Positions 34,848-43,688 of a DNA stretch of 64,000 nt are shown here, piece by piece. The stretch covers positions 1 to 64,000 of the forward strand of contig JBJMXE010000091.1 of assembly GCA_045809745.1 (NCBI GenBank). The letters are read 5' to 3'. The notes under the pieces were generated by a model. That model worked only from the letters and a program-made list of their open reading frames with translations. It did not search any database and was not told the origin of the DNA. This DNA comes from DATFCK01 sp045809745. GTDB lineage: Bacteria > Verrucomicrobiota > Verrucomicrobiia > Chthoniobacterales > UBA10450. The translations under genes and the position numbers were made by a program. How positions within the stretch are numbered: the first letter of the stretch is position 1; each line of letters begins with the position of its first letter.

Positions 34848-35495
34848 CTAGCGTACACGCGAAAACGCGAGCCGCGCGCCGAACCCGATCATCGCCAATC
34901 CCGAGACAGCTTCCAGACTGGCTTTCACCCGCGGCTTTGTCAGAAAAGCTCGCATTCTCCCGGCGCATATCGCGATTCCTCCAAGCCAGATTACGCCCAT
35001 CAAATAATGACAGAATGTCATGAGGAGCGATTTCATCAACACCGGGTCGTTAGGGCTGATGAACTGAGGCAGGACCGCGAAATAGAAGACCGCGATCTTC
35101 GGATTCAAGGCGTTGGTAAGAAGACCTTGCCGGTAGCAGCGCCAGCGGCTGCCAGCGTTATTGCGCCGATCGATGTTTGCCTGGACAGCGAATCTCTTTG
35201 TCCATAGTCGGCCCGCTTCCAGCAAGCTCTGAATTCCAAGGTAAAGGAGGTAGAACGCTCCCGCGATTTTGACGAGGTTGAAAGCGACTGGCAAACGAAC
35301 GAACAGTGCGGCAACGCCGAGTGTTGCCAGGAACGGCTGAAAAACAAATCCGGAACAGATGCCGGCCATGGTGCACAAACCGTCCCGGGTTCCGCCTGAG
35401 AGCGTATTACGGAGGGTCAGCACGGTGTCAGCCCCGGGGGTGATGGTTAGCACTGCGGCCAACGCTAAAAAAGCCCAGAACAGGGAATCAAACAT
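34848..35495 (-). CDS. LysE/RhtB-family amino-acid exporter
   Basis: The 215-residue protein has about six membrane helices and the family hallmark TPGADTVLTLRNTLSGG after helix 1. It also has GAFYLLYLGIQSL in the middle and GLLTNALNPKIAVFYFAVLPQF before helix 4. LysE/RhtB proteins export amino acids or their analogues, such as homoserine, threonine or lysine. The substrate cannot be told from sequence. It is a single gene on the minus strand, divergent from the beta-helix protein gene. Confidence 0.9.
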   Translation of the reverse strand: MFDSLFWAFLALAAVLTITPGADTVLTLRNTLSGGTRDGLCTMAGICSGFVFQPFLATLGVAALFVRLPVAFNLVKIAGAFYLLYLGIQSLLEAGRLWTKRFAVQANIDRRNNAGSRWRCYRQGLLTNALNPKIAVFYFAVLPQFISPNDPVLMKSLLMTFCHYLMGVIWLGGIAICAGRMRAFLTKPRVKASLEAVSGLAMIGFGARLAFSRVR

Positions 35496-35547
35496 AGCGC
35501 AACAGATTACGATATTTGTTGGCGCCGATGAATACGAAAGACTCGCT

Positions 35548-35640
35548 GTAGCCGGGGACGGTGACCCCGGCTGACATTCAGGTAATCATCTCCAAGACGG
35601 GGGTGAGCGACCCGGCTTCAACCAGATGGGTCCGGCTACA
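35548..35640. repeat. Dispersed repeat, family B: two copies head to head
   Basis: GTAGCCGGGGACGGTGACCC and a divergent inverted counterpart ending in GGGTCCGGCTAC lie about 50 bases apart. They belong to the GTAGC-[CG]GGGT-CTGACCC-GGC palindrome family found elsewhere in this window. Confidence 0.6.
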
Positions 35641-35694
35641 GGTCGCCATTCGGCTGGACTTTTTCCCCTGAAGCAGGTAAAAACCTTGACTCGG

Positions 35695-37206
35695 ATGCGG
35701 TGGAAAAATCTATATTTTTGCGGGAACGCTTTGTTAGCGACCGCAGTTCTATTGGCGGCGGCGATGGTATCAAGCGCGGTCGCAGGGACAATTACTGTGA
35801 CCAGCACTGCTGACAACGGCGCGGGCAGTTTGCGGGCGGCGCTCGGTTCCGCGGGCGGTAACGACACCATTGATTTCGCTCTGAACTTGCCGGCAGTGAT
35901 TACGCTGACCACCGGCGAACTACTCGTCACCAACAACGTGACGATCTCCGGACCTGGAGCCGCCAATCTGACGATCAGCGGAGGTAACGCGGGGCGGGTG
36001 TTTCATGCCGGAACATCGAATACGGTCACCATTTCGAGCCTAACGATTGCCGATGGGCTGGTGAGCGCAGGCGGCGTCGGCGCGGGGATTTATCTCGAGA
36101 ACGCGAATTTGACGCTGCTGAACTGCGTCATCCAGAACAACCACGCTACTGGTGGAAGCACCGCGCACGGTGCCGGAATTTACGCCATCCAATCTCAGCT
36201 CACTCTGACTGGATGCACCATCGGCAGCAATGTTGCTTCAGGAAACGGCGGAGGTGTTTACAACATTGGTTCCACCGTAACGCTGAATCGCAGCACAATC
36301 AGCGGAAACAGTGGACTGAATGGCGGCGGGTTGTTCAGTGCCGCTGGCACGACCAACCTGATTGGCTGCCTCGTTAGCGCGAACGTTGCGACTCATGGCG
36401 GCGGCGTAGCGAACGTAGGCGCGCTCGGCGCAGCTGCGCTGACAATGAATAACTGTACCTTTAGCAGCAACACCGTGTCTGGCGCGAGCGCTACCGGAAG
36501 TCAGGTTTATAATTCGCGTCAACTATCAGCCACTTCGGCAGCGATCATCAACTCGACAATTTTGAGCAATATGGTTGCGGGCAATTATGCCGGCGGAGCG
36601 GTCTACAATGAAAATGGAGCAACTGTTACCGCAGGGAGCAGCATCATTCAGACAAGCGTGCAGGAACATAGCTTCGTTAACGCCGGCGCGGGAAGCATCA
36701 CTTCGATGGGTTACAACCTGAGTTTCGATACCGGTAACGGTTTTCTGACTGGTCCGGCCGATCAGATCAGTACCGATCCATTGCTCGATGTCGGCACTGG
36801 ACCTCGTGACAACGGCGGCCCTACGTTCACAATCGCTCTCCAGGCGAACAGTCCGGCGATTGATAAGGGCAAAGTGTTCGGCAGCGGCACCGATCAGCGG
36901 GGCGAACCGCGACCATTCAACGACCCGGGTGTGCCCAACGCTGTAAACGGGGACGGGAGTGACATCGGGGCATACGAAGCGGATCTGCGCCTAACAAGTC
37001 TGGCCAGAGTGAGCAACAATTTGCAGCTTAACTTTACCACTATTGTCGGAAAGAGTTACCAGCTACAGAGCCGGCCAAGCCTGGTGATGGGCGGTTGGAA
37101 CGGTGTTGGTGGCGCGTTGGCCGGCAATGGCGGGATTGAAGGTTCAACGGCCACGAACGCGTTCAGTTCGGCAGTGCAGTTCTATCGCATCTTGCAGACG
37201 CCGTAG
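35695..37206 (+). CDS. Secreted beta-helix protein with choice-of-anchor-Q-like region
   Basis: The 503-residue product has a signal peptide and an opening TITVTSTADNGAGSLRAAL like the CSLREA-type start of bacterial surface proteins. About ten right-handed beta-helix coils follow, rich in GGG, NNH and TISGN turns. A segment DNGGPTFTIALQANSPAIDK and later RGEPRPF and DIGAYE match the choice-of-anchor Q region. The last 70 residues form the module ending QFYRILQTP that recurs in other proteins here. It is probably a surface adhesin or polysaccharide-binding protein. No catalytic residues are evident. Confidence 0.82.
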   Translation: MRWKNLYFCGNALLATAVLLAAAMVSSAVAGTITVTSTADNGAGSLRAALGSAGGNDTIDFALNLPAVITLTTGELLVTNNVTISGPGAANLTISGGNAGRVFHAGTSNTVTISSLTIADGLVSAGGVGAGIYLENANLTLLNCVIQNNHATGGSTAHGAGIYAIQSQLTLTGCTIGSNVASGNGGGVYNIGSTVTLNRSTISGNSGLNGGGLFSAAGTTNLIGCLVSANVATHGGGVANVGALGAAALTMNNCTFSSNTVSGASATGSQVYNSRQLSATSAAIINSTILSNMVAGNYAGGAVYNENGATVTAGSSIIQTSVQEHSFVNAGAGSITSMGYNLSFDTGNGFLTGPADQISTDPLLDVGTGPRDNGGPTFTIALQANSPAIDKGKVFGSGTDQRGEPRPFNDPGVPNAVNGDGSDIGAYEADLRLTSLARVSNNLQLNFTTIVGKSYQLQSRPSLVMGGWNGVGGALAGNGGIEGSTATNAFSSAVQFYRILQTP

Positions 37207-37437
37207 ACAGCAGGCTTCCCGCCGCGCCTGCGCGTGGAGATCCAGGGAGCGGCGGTCGCCGAAGCGCCGACCCGGTTCGGCGACTGGGAAGTCCCGCTCA
37301 GTGATCAAAGAATTCCGGTATTCTGACCGCGCCATCCAGAGTCTTACGGCCGAATCCGACCAAAGCGGACCGGGTAAACCGTTCGGCTGCAGCAGATTTC
37401 GCTAGCGCTGGCATTGTTTTGGCGGAGAATTGTTCTC

Positions 37438-37968
37438 ATGACGAAGGCTTGGGCTGTTGGGTTGGCCGTGTTGTCGGGTCTCTGCTCTGGGATGAACGCG
37501 CAGCAGAATGACGGGATGAGCGCGCTCGATGGTGCAAACCGACCATCATCGGCGCCCGTCGCCGCGCTCGGCTTGTCAGATGGGCATCATTTTCCTTTCC
37601 GGAGCGCTTTTGCCTGGATGGAACCGGCTAACGATTTTCTTCCGAACTGGAAGCCGGATGGATGGGACTCCGCGCCGGATTACAAGGTGGCGACCAAATC
37701 GCGTCAGCCCCGACAGCGAACTAACGACTACAAAAATGTGTCCGAGGGCAAAGACTCGACCGGGGGATCGGTCGAACTGCGGAAGAGTTTATTTGATAAC
37801 GTCCATGGCGAGGTGGGCTTCCTTTACGGCGCTTCGAGCGGAGGGCGAGTCAGTCATCAGCTCGAGTCCAGCTACATTTTTGGCAGCGTTGGCGATGAGC
37901 ATGTGCAGATTAGCGCCGGTGCGTTCTACGAACACTCGAACACCGATTTTTCCCGGCGCGGCCGCTAG
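37438..37968 (+). CDS. Secreted protein of unknown function
   Basis: The 176-residue product has a signal peptide (MTKAWAVGLAVLSGLCSGMNA). A polar, probably disordered middle part follows, with a Trp-containing region (AFAWMEPANDFLPNWKPDGW). The last 60 residues are beta-rich with alternating patterns (GEVGFLYGASSGG, SYIFGSVGDEHVQISAGAFYEH) that look like outer-membrane strands. I do not recognise a family. It stands alone after a gene-poor 230-base gap. Confidence 0.6.
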   Translation: MTKAWAVGLAVLSGLCSGMNAQQNDGMSALDGANRPSSAPVAALGLSDGHHFPFRSAFAWMEPANDFLPNWKPDGWDSAPDYKVATKSRQPRQRTNDYKNVSEGKDSTGGSVELRKSLFDNVHGEVGFLYGASSGGRVSHQLESSYIFGSVGDEHVQISAGAFYEHSNTDFSRRGR

Positions 37969-37980
37969 ATGGTTCTCCTT

Positions 37981-38006
37981 GTAGCGGCGGTCTCTGACCG
38001 TCGCAC
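37981..38006. repeat. Dispersed repeat, family B, near 37.98 kb
   Basis: The palindromic unit GTAGCGGCGGTCTCTGACCG is present here, eleven bases after a stop codon. A degenerate family A fragment (GGTTCCTCGCTCGCTCGCAG) follows at about 38030. Confidence 0.65.
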
Positions 38007-38085
38007 TAATTCTGCTGAAGGGTTCCTCGCTCGCTCGCAGATCGAGAGATGTCTCGACGACGCTCAACACGACATCCAAAATTAC

Positions 38086-40452
38086 TCAATCGGGCAGTAC
38101 TCGGAGGCGATATTGCCGCTGACTTACTCCTGAAGCGGAGGCATCGCTAACAACCAGACTCGTGGAATCCGCAGCGCGGATGTTACCGAACTGCGTCCAC
38201 GTGCCGGACATCAGATTATCCACGTATTCGGCGACGTAACGTTTGAGCGGCACTGATCGAAAGGTCAGCGTGACCGTCGTTCCGTCCGCGGTGATCCTTG
38301 CAGGCGCCAGATTGTCGGCTGCGTCTACCGGGCTCGTTCCGGCAATAAACTCGGCGTAGTTGCTCATTCCGTCGCCATCGCTATCGATATTCGGCGATGC
38401 TGCGGTTGTGGATCCGAAGTATTGCTGTTCCCAGTCGTTAGGCAGGCCGTCGTTGTCGCTGTCGCTGCGAATCACAAACCCGGCGACGTCACTGGTAGCC
38501 TTTTCTGGCCTCACATCCGAGCCGTTCAACCTGGAGACACAGTTGGTGAAGGTGACGGCGTTGGCATGCCGCATGTAGTAGCCATAGGCTGGAAGATTTC
38601 CCCACAAATTCGCCTCCGGGTACTGATTGCTGTCCCATTCCGGCGGATTTGGCGGCACCGTGTTCAGGCCGCCCTTGAATGTAATATTGCAGTTTGTGAA
38701 AAACAGATTCTTGATCGGATAGATCGTGCCGTTGTAGAGCTGACCGCTGATGTTCGATCCGTAGATGTCACTGGTGCTGTTGTCTACACTGCAAAGAATG
38801 TCGGTGAAGTGGACGTTGTCGAGGGTGCCTAACTTATCCATGTCTCCATCGGGATGGCCGGGTTGCTGACCCAGGAACACGAAAAAAGCCGAACCGCAAT
38901 TGGAGAATTCCAAACGTGAGAAGTTGATGTTGCTGACATCCGCGCCATTGCGCGACATTACCACCATGGCCGCAAACCGGGCATTCTTAGCGTAGCAATC
39001 CTGGAGCAACGCATTTGTGAAGCCGCCATAGCTGGCGGTGCCGAACTTGTAGCTGTTCGCGCCCGTGTGCGCGGTGAAACAATCTTTGATCACCAGATCA
39101 TCCACTCCTCGGCGGATTCCCGTTTTCGGGCAGAATGAATCGTCGCCGGTATACACGGTGCAATCCTGAATGACGGCGTGATGACAGTCTACCGGATCGA
39201 TGCCATCACGAGTTGGAAAAAGGTCCACGTTCAGCAAAACGTCTTTGATGAGCACGTTATCGGTTTCCATCGGCACAATCGTCCACATCGCCGAAAGTCT
39301 AACGTAGATGTTTTGGATGGTGACGTGATCGGAAAGCACTGTCCAAATGGTTATCGGTCGCTCCGCTTCCTTTATATCGGTGTTGTACCACGATTTCCCA
39401 TCGGTCGAACCATCGAGTCCACTTCCGTCGATTGTTCCGCCGCCGTCAATTGTGAGGTTGGTGCAGCCTTCGGCGTAAAGGTGAGCGCGACGGCAGTTCA
39501 AAAGCTGGTTGTTGGTAGTGGCTGGAGATTGTTTGGGAAAGTCCGCGCCGTTAAGTGACGCCTTCAAGTTCGCCGTGCTTTCGATGAAAAGAGTCATGTT
39601 GCTCTTCAGATTCAACATGCCGGTGAGATAAGTTCGGGGACCGCTCAGGTAAACACTTCCTCCGGTGCCGGCGCAGGCGTCAATGGCGGACTGAATAGCA
39701 GCGGTGTCGTTAGTCGTGCCGTCACCCACCGCATTGTATGGAGGAGCATGCACATCCAGCACCGGACCCGGTGGAGCGCCGATGAAGGCGCCCAACTCCC
39801 AAATCTTCACGTTGTCCACGTACAAGATGCCGGTGTTCGTGCCATCCATGTAAAACTTCAGCTGGCCGAGGCTGCCGCCGGTGGGAGCATTGCGGACAGC
39901 GGCGTTATTCAGTTTCCGCACACCGTCGATGAACAGGTCATACGTGTTGGCGGTCGTATTGATCACCACCCGGATCATGTACCAGTCGTTGGGCACGAAA
40001 GGTTGAATGGTTGTTTTCGTACCGCCGATGTAGGAGACGATATTTCCGTTTTCCAAACCCACCGAAACAACAGCGATCCCGTTCCCATCATAGATATACG
40101 GGCACACTTTGAAGCCGTTTGTGGCGCGGGTGAGCACCTTCGCTTCGAACGCAACTCTTCCGCTCTGACTTGCAAACGTCCGGGAAAGCGTTGATTCGCC
40201 TGAAGTAGTAGTCTTCTCGATCCGGACGCTCTTGTCTGCGGCGAAAGGGTATTCTCTGATCTGCACCGACCCGCTGGTGGCAACGCTAATCCAGTTGTTA
40301 GCTGGACCGGCATTGGTCGTCATTCCGTTGAATTTCTCGTTAACGACATAGATGCCGGTCGCATCCGCAGTTCCCGCGCACAGAAGCAGGCCGATAAGAC
40401 CGATCGCTCTGTATGAGAACACGGCTAGCCGGGTGAAAGGCTGATACGGCAT
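38086..40452 (-). CDS. Secreted GH28-type glycosidase with added N- and C-terminal modules
   Basis: The 788-residue product has a signal peptide. A LamG-like beta-sandwich follows (about 25-195, with WYMIRVVINTTANTYDLFID). The parallel beta-helix of glycoside hydrolase family 28 comes next. GH28-type catalytic aspartates are visible in TRDGIDP and TGDDSF, but the usual GHG histidine motif is replaced by GANSYKFGT. A TSP3-like calcium segment (DSDNDGLPNDW, then DSDGDGMSNYAEF) and a module ending RQYRLRVLPD close the protein. Family members cleave galacturonide or rhamnogalacturonide bonds in pectin. The exact substrate is unknown. Confidence 0.85.
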   Translation of the reverse strand: MPYQPFTRLAVFSYRAIGLIGLLLCAGTADATGIYVVNEKFNGMTTNAGPANNWISVATSGSVQIREYPFAADKSVRIEKTTTSGESTLSRTFASQSGRVAFEAKVLTRATNGFKVCPYIYDGNGIAVVSVGLENGNIVSYIGGTKTTIQPFVPNDWYMIRVVINTTANTYDLFIDGVRKLNNAAVRNAPTGGSLGQLKFYMDGTNTGILYVDNVKIWELGAFIGAPPGPVLDVHAPPYNAVGDGTTNDTAAIQSAIDACAGTGGSVYLSGPRTYLTGMLNLKSNMTLFIESTANLKASLNGADFPKQSPATTNNQLLNCRRAHLYAEGCTNLTIDGGGTIDGSGLDGSTDGKSWYNTDIKEAERPITIWTVLSDHVTIQNIYVRLSAMWTIVPMETDNVLIKDVLLNVDLFPTRDGIDPVDCHHAVIQDCTVYTGDDSFCPKTGIRRGVDDLVIKDCFTAHTGANSYKFGTASYGGFTNALLQDCYAKNARFAAMVVMSRNGADVSNINFSRLEFSNCGSAFFVFLGQQPGHPDGDMDKLGTLDNVHFTDILCSVDNSTSDIYGSNISGQLYNGTIYPIKNLFFTNCNITFKGGLNTVPPNPPEWDSNQYPEANLWGNLPAYGYYMRHANAVTFTNCVSRLNGSDVRPEKATSDVAGFVIRSDSDNDGLPNDWEQQYFGSTTAASPNIDSDGDGMSNYAEFIAGTSPVDAADNLAPARITADGTTVTLTFRSVPLKRYVAEYVDNLMSGTWTQFGNIRAADSTSLVVSDASASGVSQRQYRLRVLPD

Positions 40453-40842
40453 CAATCTCTTAGTGCGATACTGAGTTGAAAATCTGCGGCTCACCGCAAC
40501 AACGCAGCGAGATTCGGGGTCAGGACGAGTGTCAGTATTCTGCGCAGCATGAACGCGCCAGATCAAGGCAAAACCGGCCATTTTAGCCGGTACCAGCCTG
40601 CAAACGCGGCGCAGGCGCCTTGCACTTCGGGCTCTAGAGCGGCTCGCTGCCATTATGCAACGAGCGCGCTCAGAGTGTCCGGACTTCCTAGCGTGGGCTT
40701 CCAGCCTATGTTTTGCCCCGACCATCGGCAAAGTGCCGATGCCACAACTTTAGGATGAACAGAACGCGAACGTTCGCGCGCTGACCATCAGCAGGCTTTG
40801 ACCGTTCCAGGAAAATCCTGACGGTCCTCCCGGCCGATGCGG
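40453..40842. other. Gene-free gap with short palindromes
   Basis: About 390 bases upstream of the GH28-type gene contain no gene I can support. A perfect hairpin ATCGGCA-AAG-TGCCGAT lies at 40724-40740, and a shorter GGC...GCC element with CATTTTA loop lies near 40571. The frame of the GH28-type gene remains open into this region, but the translation is basic and unlike a signal sequence. The promoter of the GH28-type gene is presumably here. Confidence 0.5.
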
Positions 40843-41310
40843 TTAGGCCTTATCGTAAACGCCCGTCGTCTTGTATTTCTTGCCTTTCGGCGTTGTCCCC
40901 GAGGTAGTGACGGTCCGCGTCTTTCCGTCAGCAGAAACGACCACCTTTCCCGTACCGACAACTTTGCCGCCTTTTTTCACTGTCATGTTCAACGTGCGAT
41001 CGTTCACTTTGGTATACGCGCGAGTGTCCGTATTTGGGTCGCCGCTAACGGCGTAGTCCTTGCCATCAAATTTTCCTTTCCACTCGTTGTGAGTTGCCTT
41101 TCCGTCCGGACCGGTGCCGTCGACCGTCACCCTGACTTTCCCCATGACCGTATCCTCATACGTAACGGTGCTGTTCTTTCCCATCCCGGGGGCCAATTTG
41201 GATTTCGACTCGTTCAGCTTCCATGTTCCCTCGAGTGGATGATCGGTCGCGTACAAGGCCCCGACGGCGAGAAATATCCCCAAGCTAGCTACAATGATTT
41301 TGGTTCGCAT
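40843..41310 (-). CDS. Small secreted lipocalin-like protein
   Basis: The 155-residue product has a signal peptide (MRTKIIVASLGIFLAVGALY) and a single beta-rich domain. The domain starts HPLEGTWKLNESKSKLAPG, contains YEDTVMGKVRVTVDGTGPDG, and ends KGKKYKTTGVYD. The GTWKLNxxKS opening is seen in small exported proteins of Acidobacteria and Verrucomicrobia and looks like a lipocalin-type barrel. No function is established to my knowledge. The frame is open upstream to 41433, but the signal peptide sets the start. Confidence 0.72.
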   Translation of the reverse strand: MRTKIIVASLGIFLAVGALYATDHPLEGTWKLNESKSKLAPGMGKNSTVTYEDTVMGKVRVTVDGTGPDGKATHNEWKGKFDGKDYAVSGDPNTDTRAYTKVNDRTLNMTVKKGGKVVGTGKVVVSADGKTRTVTTSGTTPKGKKYKTTGVYDKA

Positions 41311-41460
41311 GGCTGCATGGAGCAGAGATTTCGCGGAGAGGTCAACGTTTTTCTGGTTCGTAAATTGCGCGGATCGAGGAAGTTCCGACGGGTTCTGCAA
41401 AAGAAGTGAGCCGAATTTGATTGTCGGGTGCACCGGGCGCGGATATGCCGTACAGCATCG

Positions 41461-43467
41461 ATGAGTTCGCTATTCCGAATACTAGTATTTGGCAGCCTGA
41501 TCGGCTTGACGATGCGGGCTACCGCGGCGCAAGAACGGACCGACAAAGTGCTGTTACAGGGGAATGCGGCAGGTTCCCAAATCGTCCAGACAGAATCGCT
41601 GACATCCGCGCGCGCCGAATATTCGTATAACGATCGCGGCCGTGGCGATCACATTATCGCCACTTGGAAAGTGGATGCTTCCGGCGTGCCGGTGGAATAC
41701 GATGGCCACGGCAACGATTACATGAAGGCGGGGGTCGAAGAACACTTCAGTGTTACCGACGGCAAAGCGGTTTGGAAAAATCGCAGCGAACACGGCGAGC
41801 AGCCATTAAATCGCCCGACGTTTTACCTGCCGGCGAACGCGCCTCCGGAATTCACGGCCGTTCTCGCTCGGGCCCTGCTGAAAGCGCCTGACCACAAGCT
41901 GCCGTTGCTGCCGGCCGGTGAAGCCGCGCTCCAGGAAACCCGCAAAACGAAGGGCACAAACGAGACGCAATTGACTTGTTATCGCATCGACGGCCTGGGC
42001 TTTCAGCCGGAATTTGTCTGGCTTGCTCCGGGCGGTGACATGGCGGCGCTGCTGGACGAATGGCTTGCGGTTGTCGCGCCCGCCGATCAGAACGTGCTCG
42101 CCGAGATGCGGTCATTGCAGGATGCGGCCAGGGGCGATTGGGCCGCAGACATTGCTCGGAAGACGGTGCGTGTGCCGAAAGGCGACGTCGTGATCACCAA
42201 TGCGCGATTGTTTGATCCGCGCGACCTAACCGTTACTCCCGGAGCAACCGTTGTACTCCGGGGGCAGAGGATCATTCGGGTCGGCGCGGGGTCTGATGTC
42301 AACCGTGACATTGGTGCCGAGGTGATCGACGCGCGCGGTGGTTTTCTCATGCCCGGATTGTGGGATAACCACCAACATTTCGGCTCTGTCGACGGCGCCC
42401 TCGACTTGGCATGCGGCGTGACGGACGCGCGCGACATGGCAAACAACACCGACGCTTTTCTGGAACGCGTCGCCCGGTTCGATTCAGGAACGGAGCTGGG
42501 CCCACATGTTTTGAAAGCGGGCATTATCGACGGCACCGGCCAGTTCGCCGGCCCCACCAAAATGCGCGTGGATACGCCGCAACAAGCGACTGACGACGTC
42601 GATTGGTACGCGGACCACGGATATGCTCAAATCAAAATCTATTCGTCTGTGAAACCGGAGCTGGTGCCGGTTATCGCCGATCGCGCGCATAGTAAAGGAC
42701 TACGGGTGAGCGGTCATGTGCCGGCATTCATGTCCGCCCGACAGTTCATCGAAGACGGTGCCGATGAGATCCAGCATCTGAATTTTATCGAGCTGAACTT
42801 CCTCTTTCCAGAGGTGAAGGAAACCAGAAATCGTGACCGCTTCATCAAAGTTGCCGAGCGGGCGCGTGAATTTACTCCCGACAAACCCCAGGTGCGGGAA
42901 TTCATCGAATTTCTCAAGAAGCATCACACGGTGCTGGACCCGACAATGAACGTCTTCGAAGGCCTGTTCTGCGGCGACCCGACCCGCGCCGCACCGGGTA
43001 CCGCAGCGGCGGCCGACCGATTTCCGCCACAAGTCATGCGATCATTGTTGAGCGGAGCGCTGGAAATTCCAAAGGGGAAAGAGGACGCCTATCGAGCGGC
43101 CTTTCCGGCGATGCTTGAATTGCTGAAAGCGATTCACGACGCTGGTATAACGATCATTCCCGGAACGGATTCGCTTGCCGGTTACACTTTTCACCATGAG
43201 TTGGAGCTTTATGCACGCTCCGGAATTCCGGCGGCTGAAGTACTGCGAATGGCGACGCTCACCTCGGCGGAGGTCATGGGTGTAGATAAAGACCGGGGAG
43301 TCATCGCTCCCGGTAAGATCGCCAACATGGTCTTAATAGAAGGGGATCCGATCAAAAACATCTCCGATGTCCGCAGAGTTGTCACCGTGTTCAAAGACGG
43401 GAAGATCTGTGATCCGGCGGCGATTGAAAAAGCATTAGGGATCGCGCCGCGATCGCAGACGCAATAG
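41461..43467 (+). CDS. Secreted amidohydrolase-family enzyme
   Basis: The 668-residue protein has a signal peptide, a 230-residue N-terminal domain of unknown fold and an amidohydrolase barrel starting near VVITNARLFDP. Metal-site motifs are DNHQHF (H-x-H), IKIY with a candidate carboxylated Lys, SGHVP, IQHLNF and PGTDSLAG (Asp). These indicate a binuclear or mononuclear zinc hydrolase of the imidazolonepropionase/prolidase-like group. A typical C-terminal sandwich (GVIAPGKIANMVLIEGDP) completes the fold. The substrate is unknown and may be a peptide or cyclic amide outside the cell. Confidence 0.85.
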   Translation: MSSLFRILVFGSLIGLTMRATAAQERTDKVLLQGNAAGSQIVQTESLTSARAEYSYNDRGRGDHIIATWKVDASGVPVEYDGHGNDYMKAGVEEHFSVTDGKAVWKNRSEHGEQPLNRPTFYLPANAPPEFTAVLARALLKAPDHKLPLLPAGEAALQETRKTKGTNETQLTCYRIDGLGFQPEFVWLAPGGDMAALLDEWLAVVAPADQNVLAEMRSLQDAARGDWAADIARKTVRVPKGDVVITNARLFDPRDLTVTPGATVVLRGQRIIRVGAGSDVNRDIGAEVIDARGGFLMPGLWDNHQHFGSVDGALDLACGVTDARDMANNTDAFLERVARFDSGTELGPHVLKAGIIDGTGQFAGPTKMRVDTPQQATDDVDWYADHGYAQIKIYSSVKPELVPVIADRAHSKGLRVSGHVPAFMSARQFIEDGADEIQHLNFIELNFLFPEVKETRNRDRFIKVAERAREFTPDKPQVREFIEFLKKHHTVLDPTMNVFEGLFCGDPTRAAPGTAAAADRFPPQVMRSLLSGALEIPKGKEDAYRAAFPAMLELLKAIHDAGITIIPGTDSLAGYTFHHELELYARSGIPAAEVLRMATLTSAEVMGVDKDRGVIAPGKIANMVLIEGDPIKNISDVRRVVTVFKDGKICDPAAIEKALGIAPRSQTQ

Positions 43468-43618
43468 TGCGCGGTGGCCGCGCCGGCAGGCAGACGCAGG
43501 GCGGAGCTCCTGCGACGCCGTGCTTTATCAATGACGCTGGTCGGCGGTCATGCAGGAGCTCGCCCACGCGCGGAGAAGTTGTAGAGGTGCTCGCTGCGGC
43601 GAGGACCTGTTTTTCTAG

Positions 43619-43643
43619 AGAGGCGGTTGACACAACCGCCTCT
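43619..43643. repeat. Perfect intergenic palindrome AGAGGCGGTT-gacac-AACCGCCTCT
   Basis: A 10-base-pair perfect stem lies between two convergent genes. It matches the family B repeat type, with GTAGAGGTGC-type text at 43581 beside it. It could also act as a two-way transcription stop, but there is no T-run. An AGGAGCTC-containing inverted pair lies at about 43504 and 43555. Confidence 0.65.
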
Positions 43644-43688
43644 ACCACGGTCGGTCGATCCGACGTTCCTGCGATTGGCCTAACAGCC

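Noticed and set aside
38086..40452. GH28-type enzyme as inactive because the GHG histidine motif is absent
   Set aside because: A clade of bacterial GH28 proteins has K-(F/L/I)-GT in this region and keeps the acidic residues, so loss of activity cannot be claimed.
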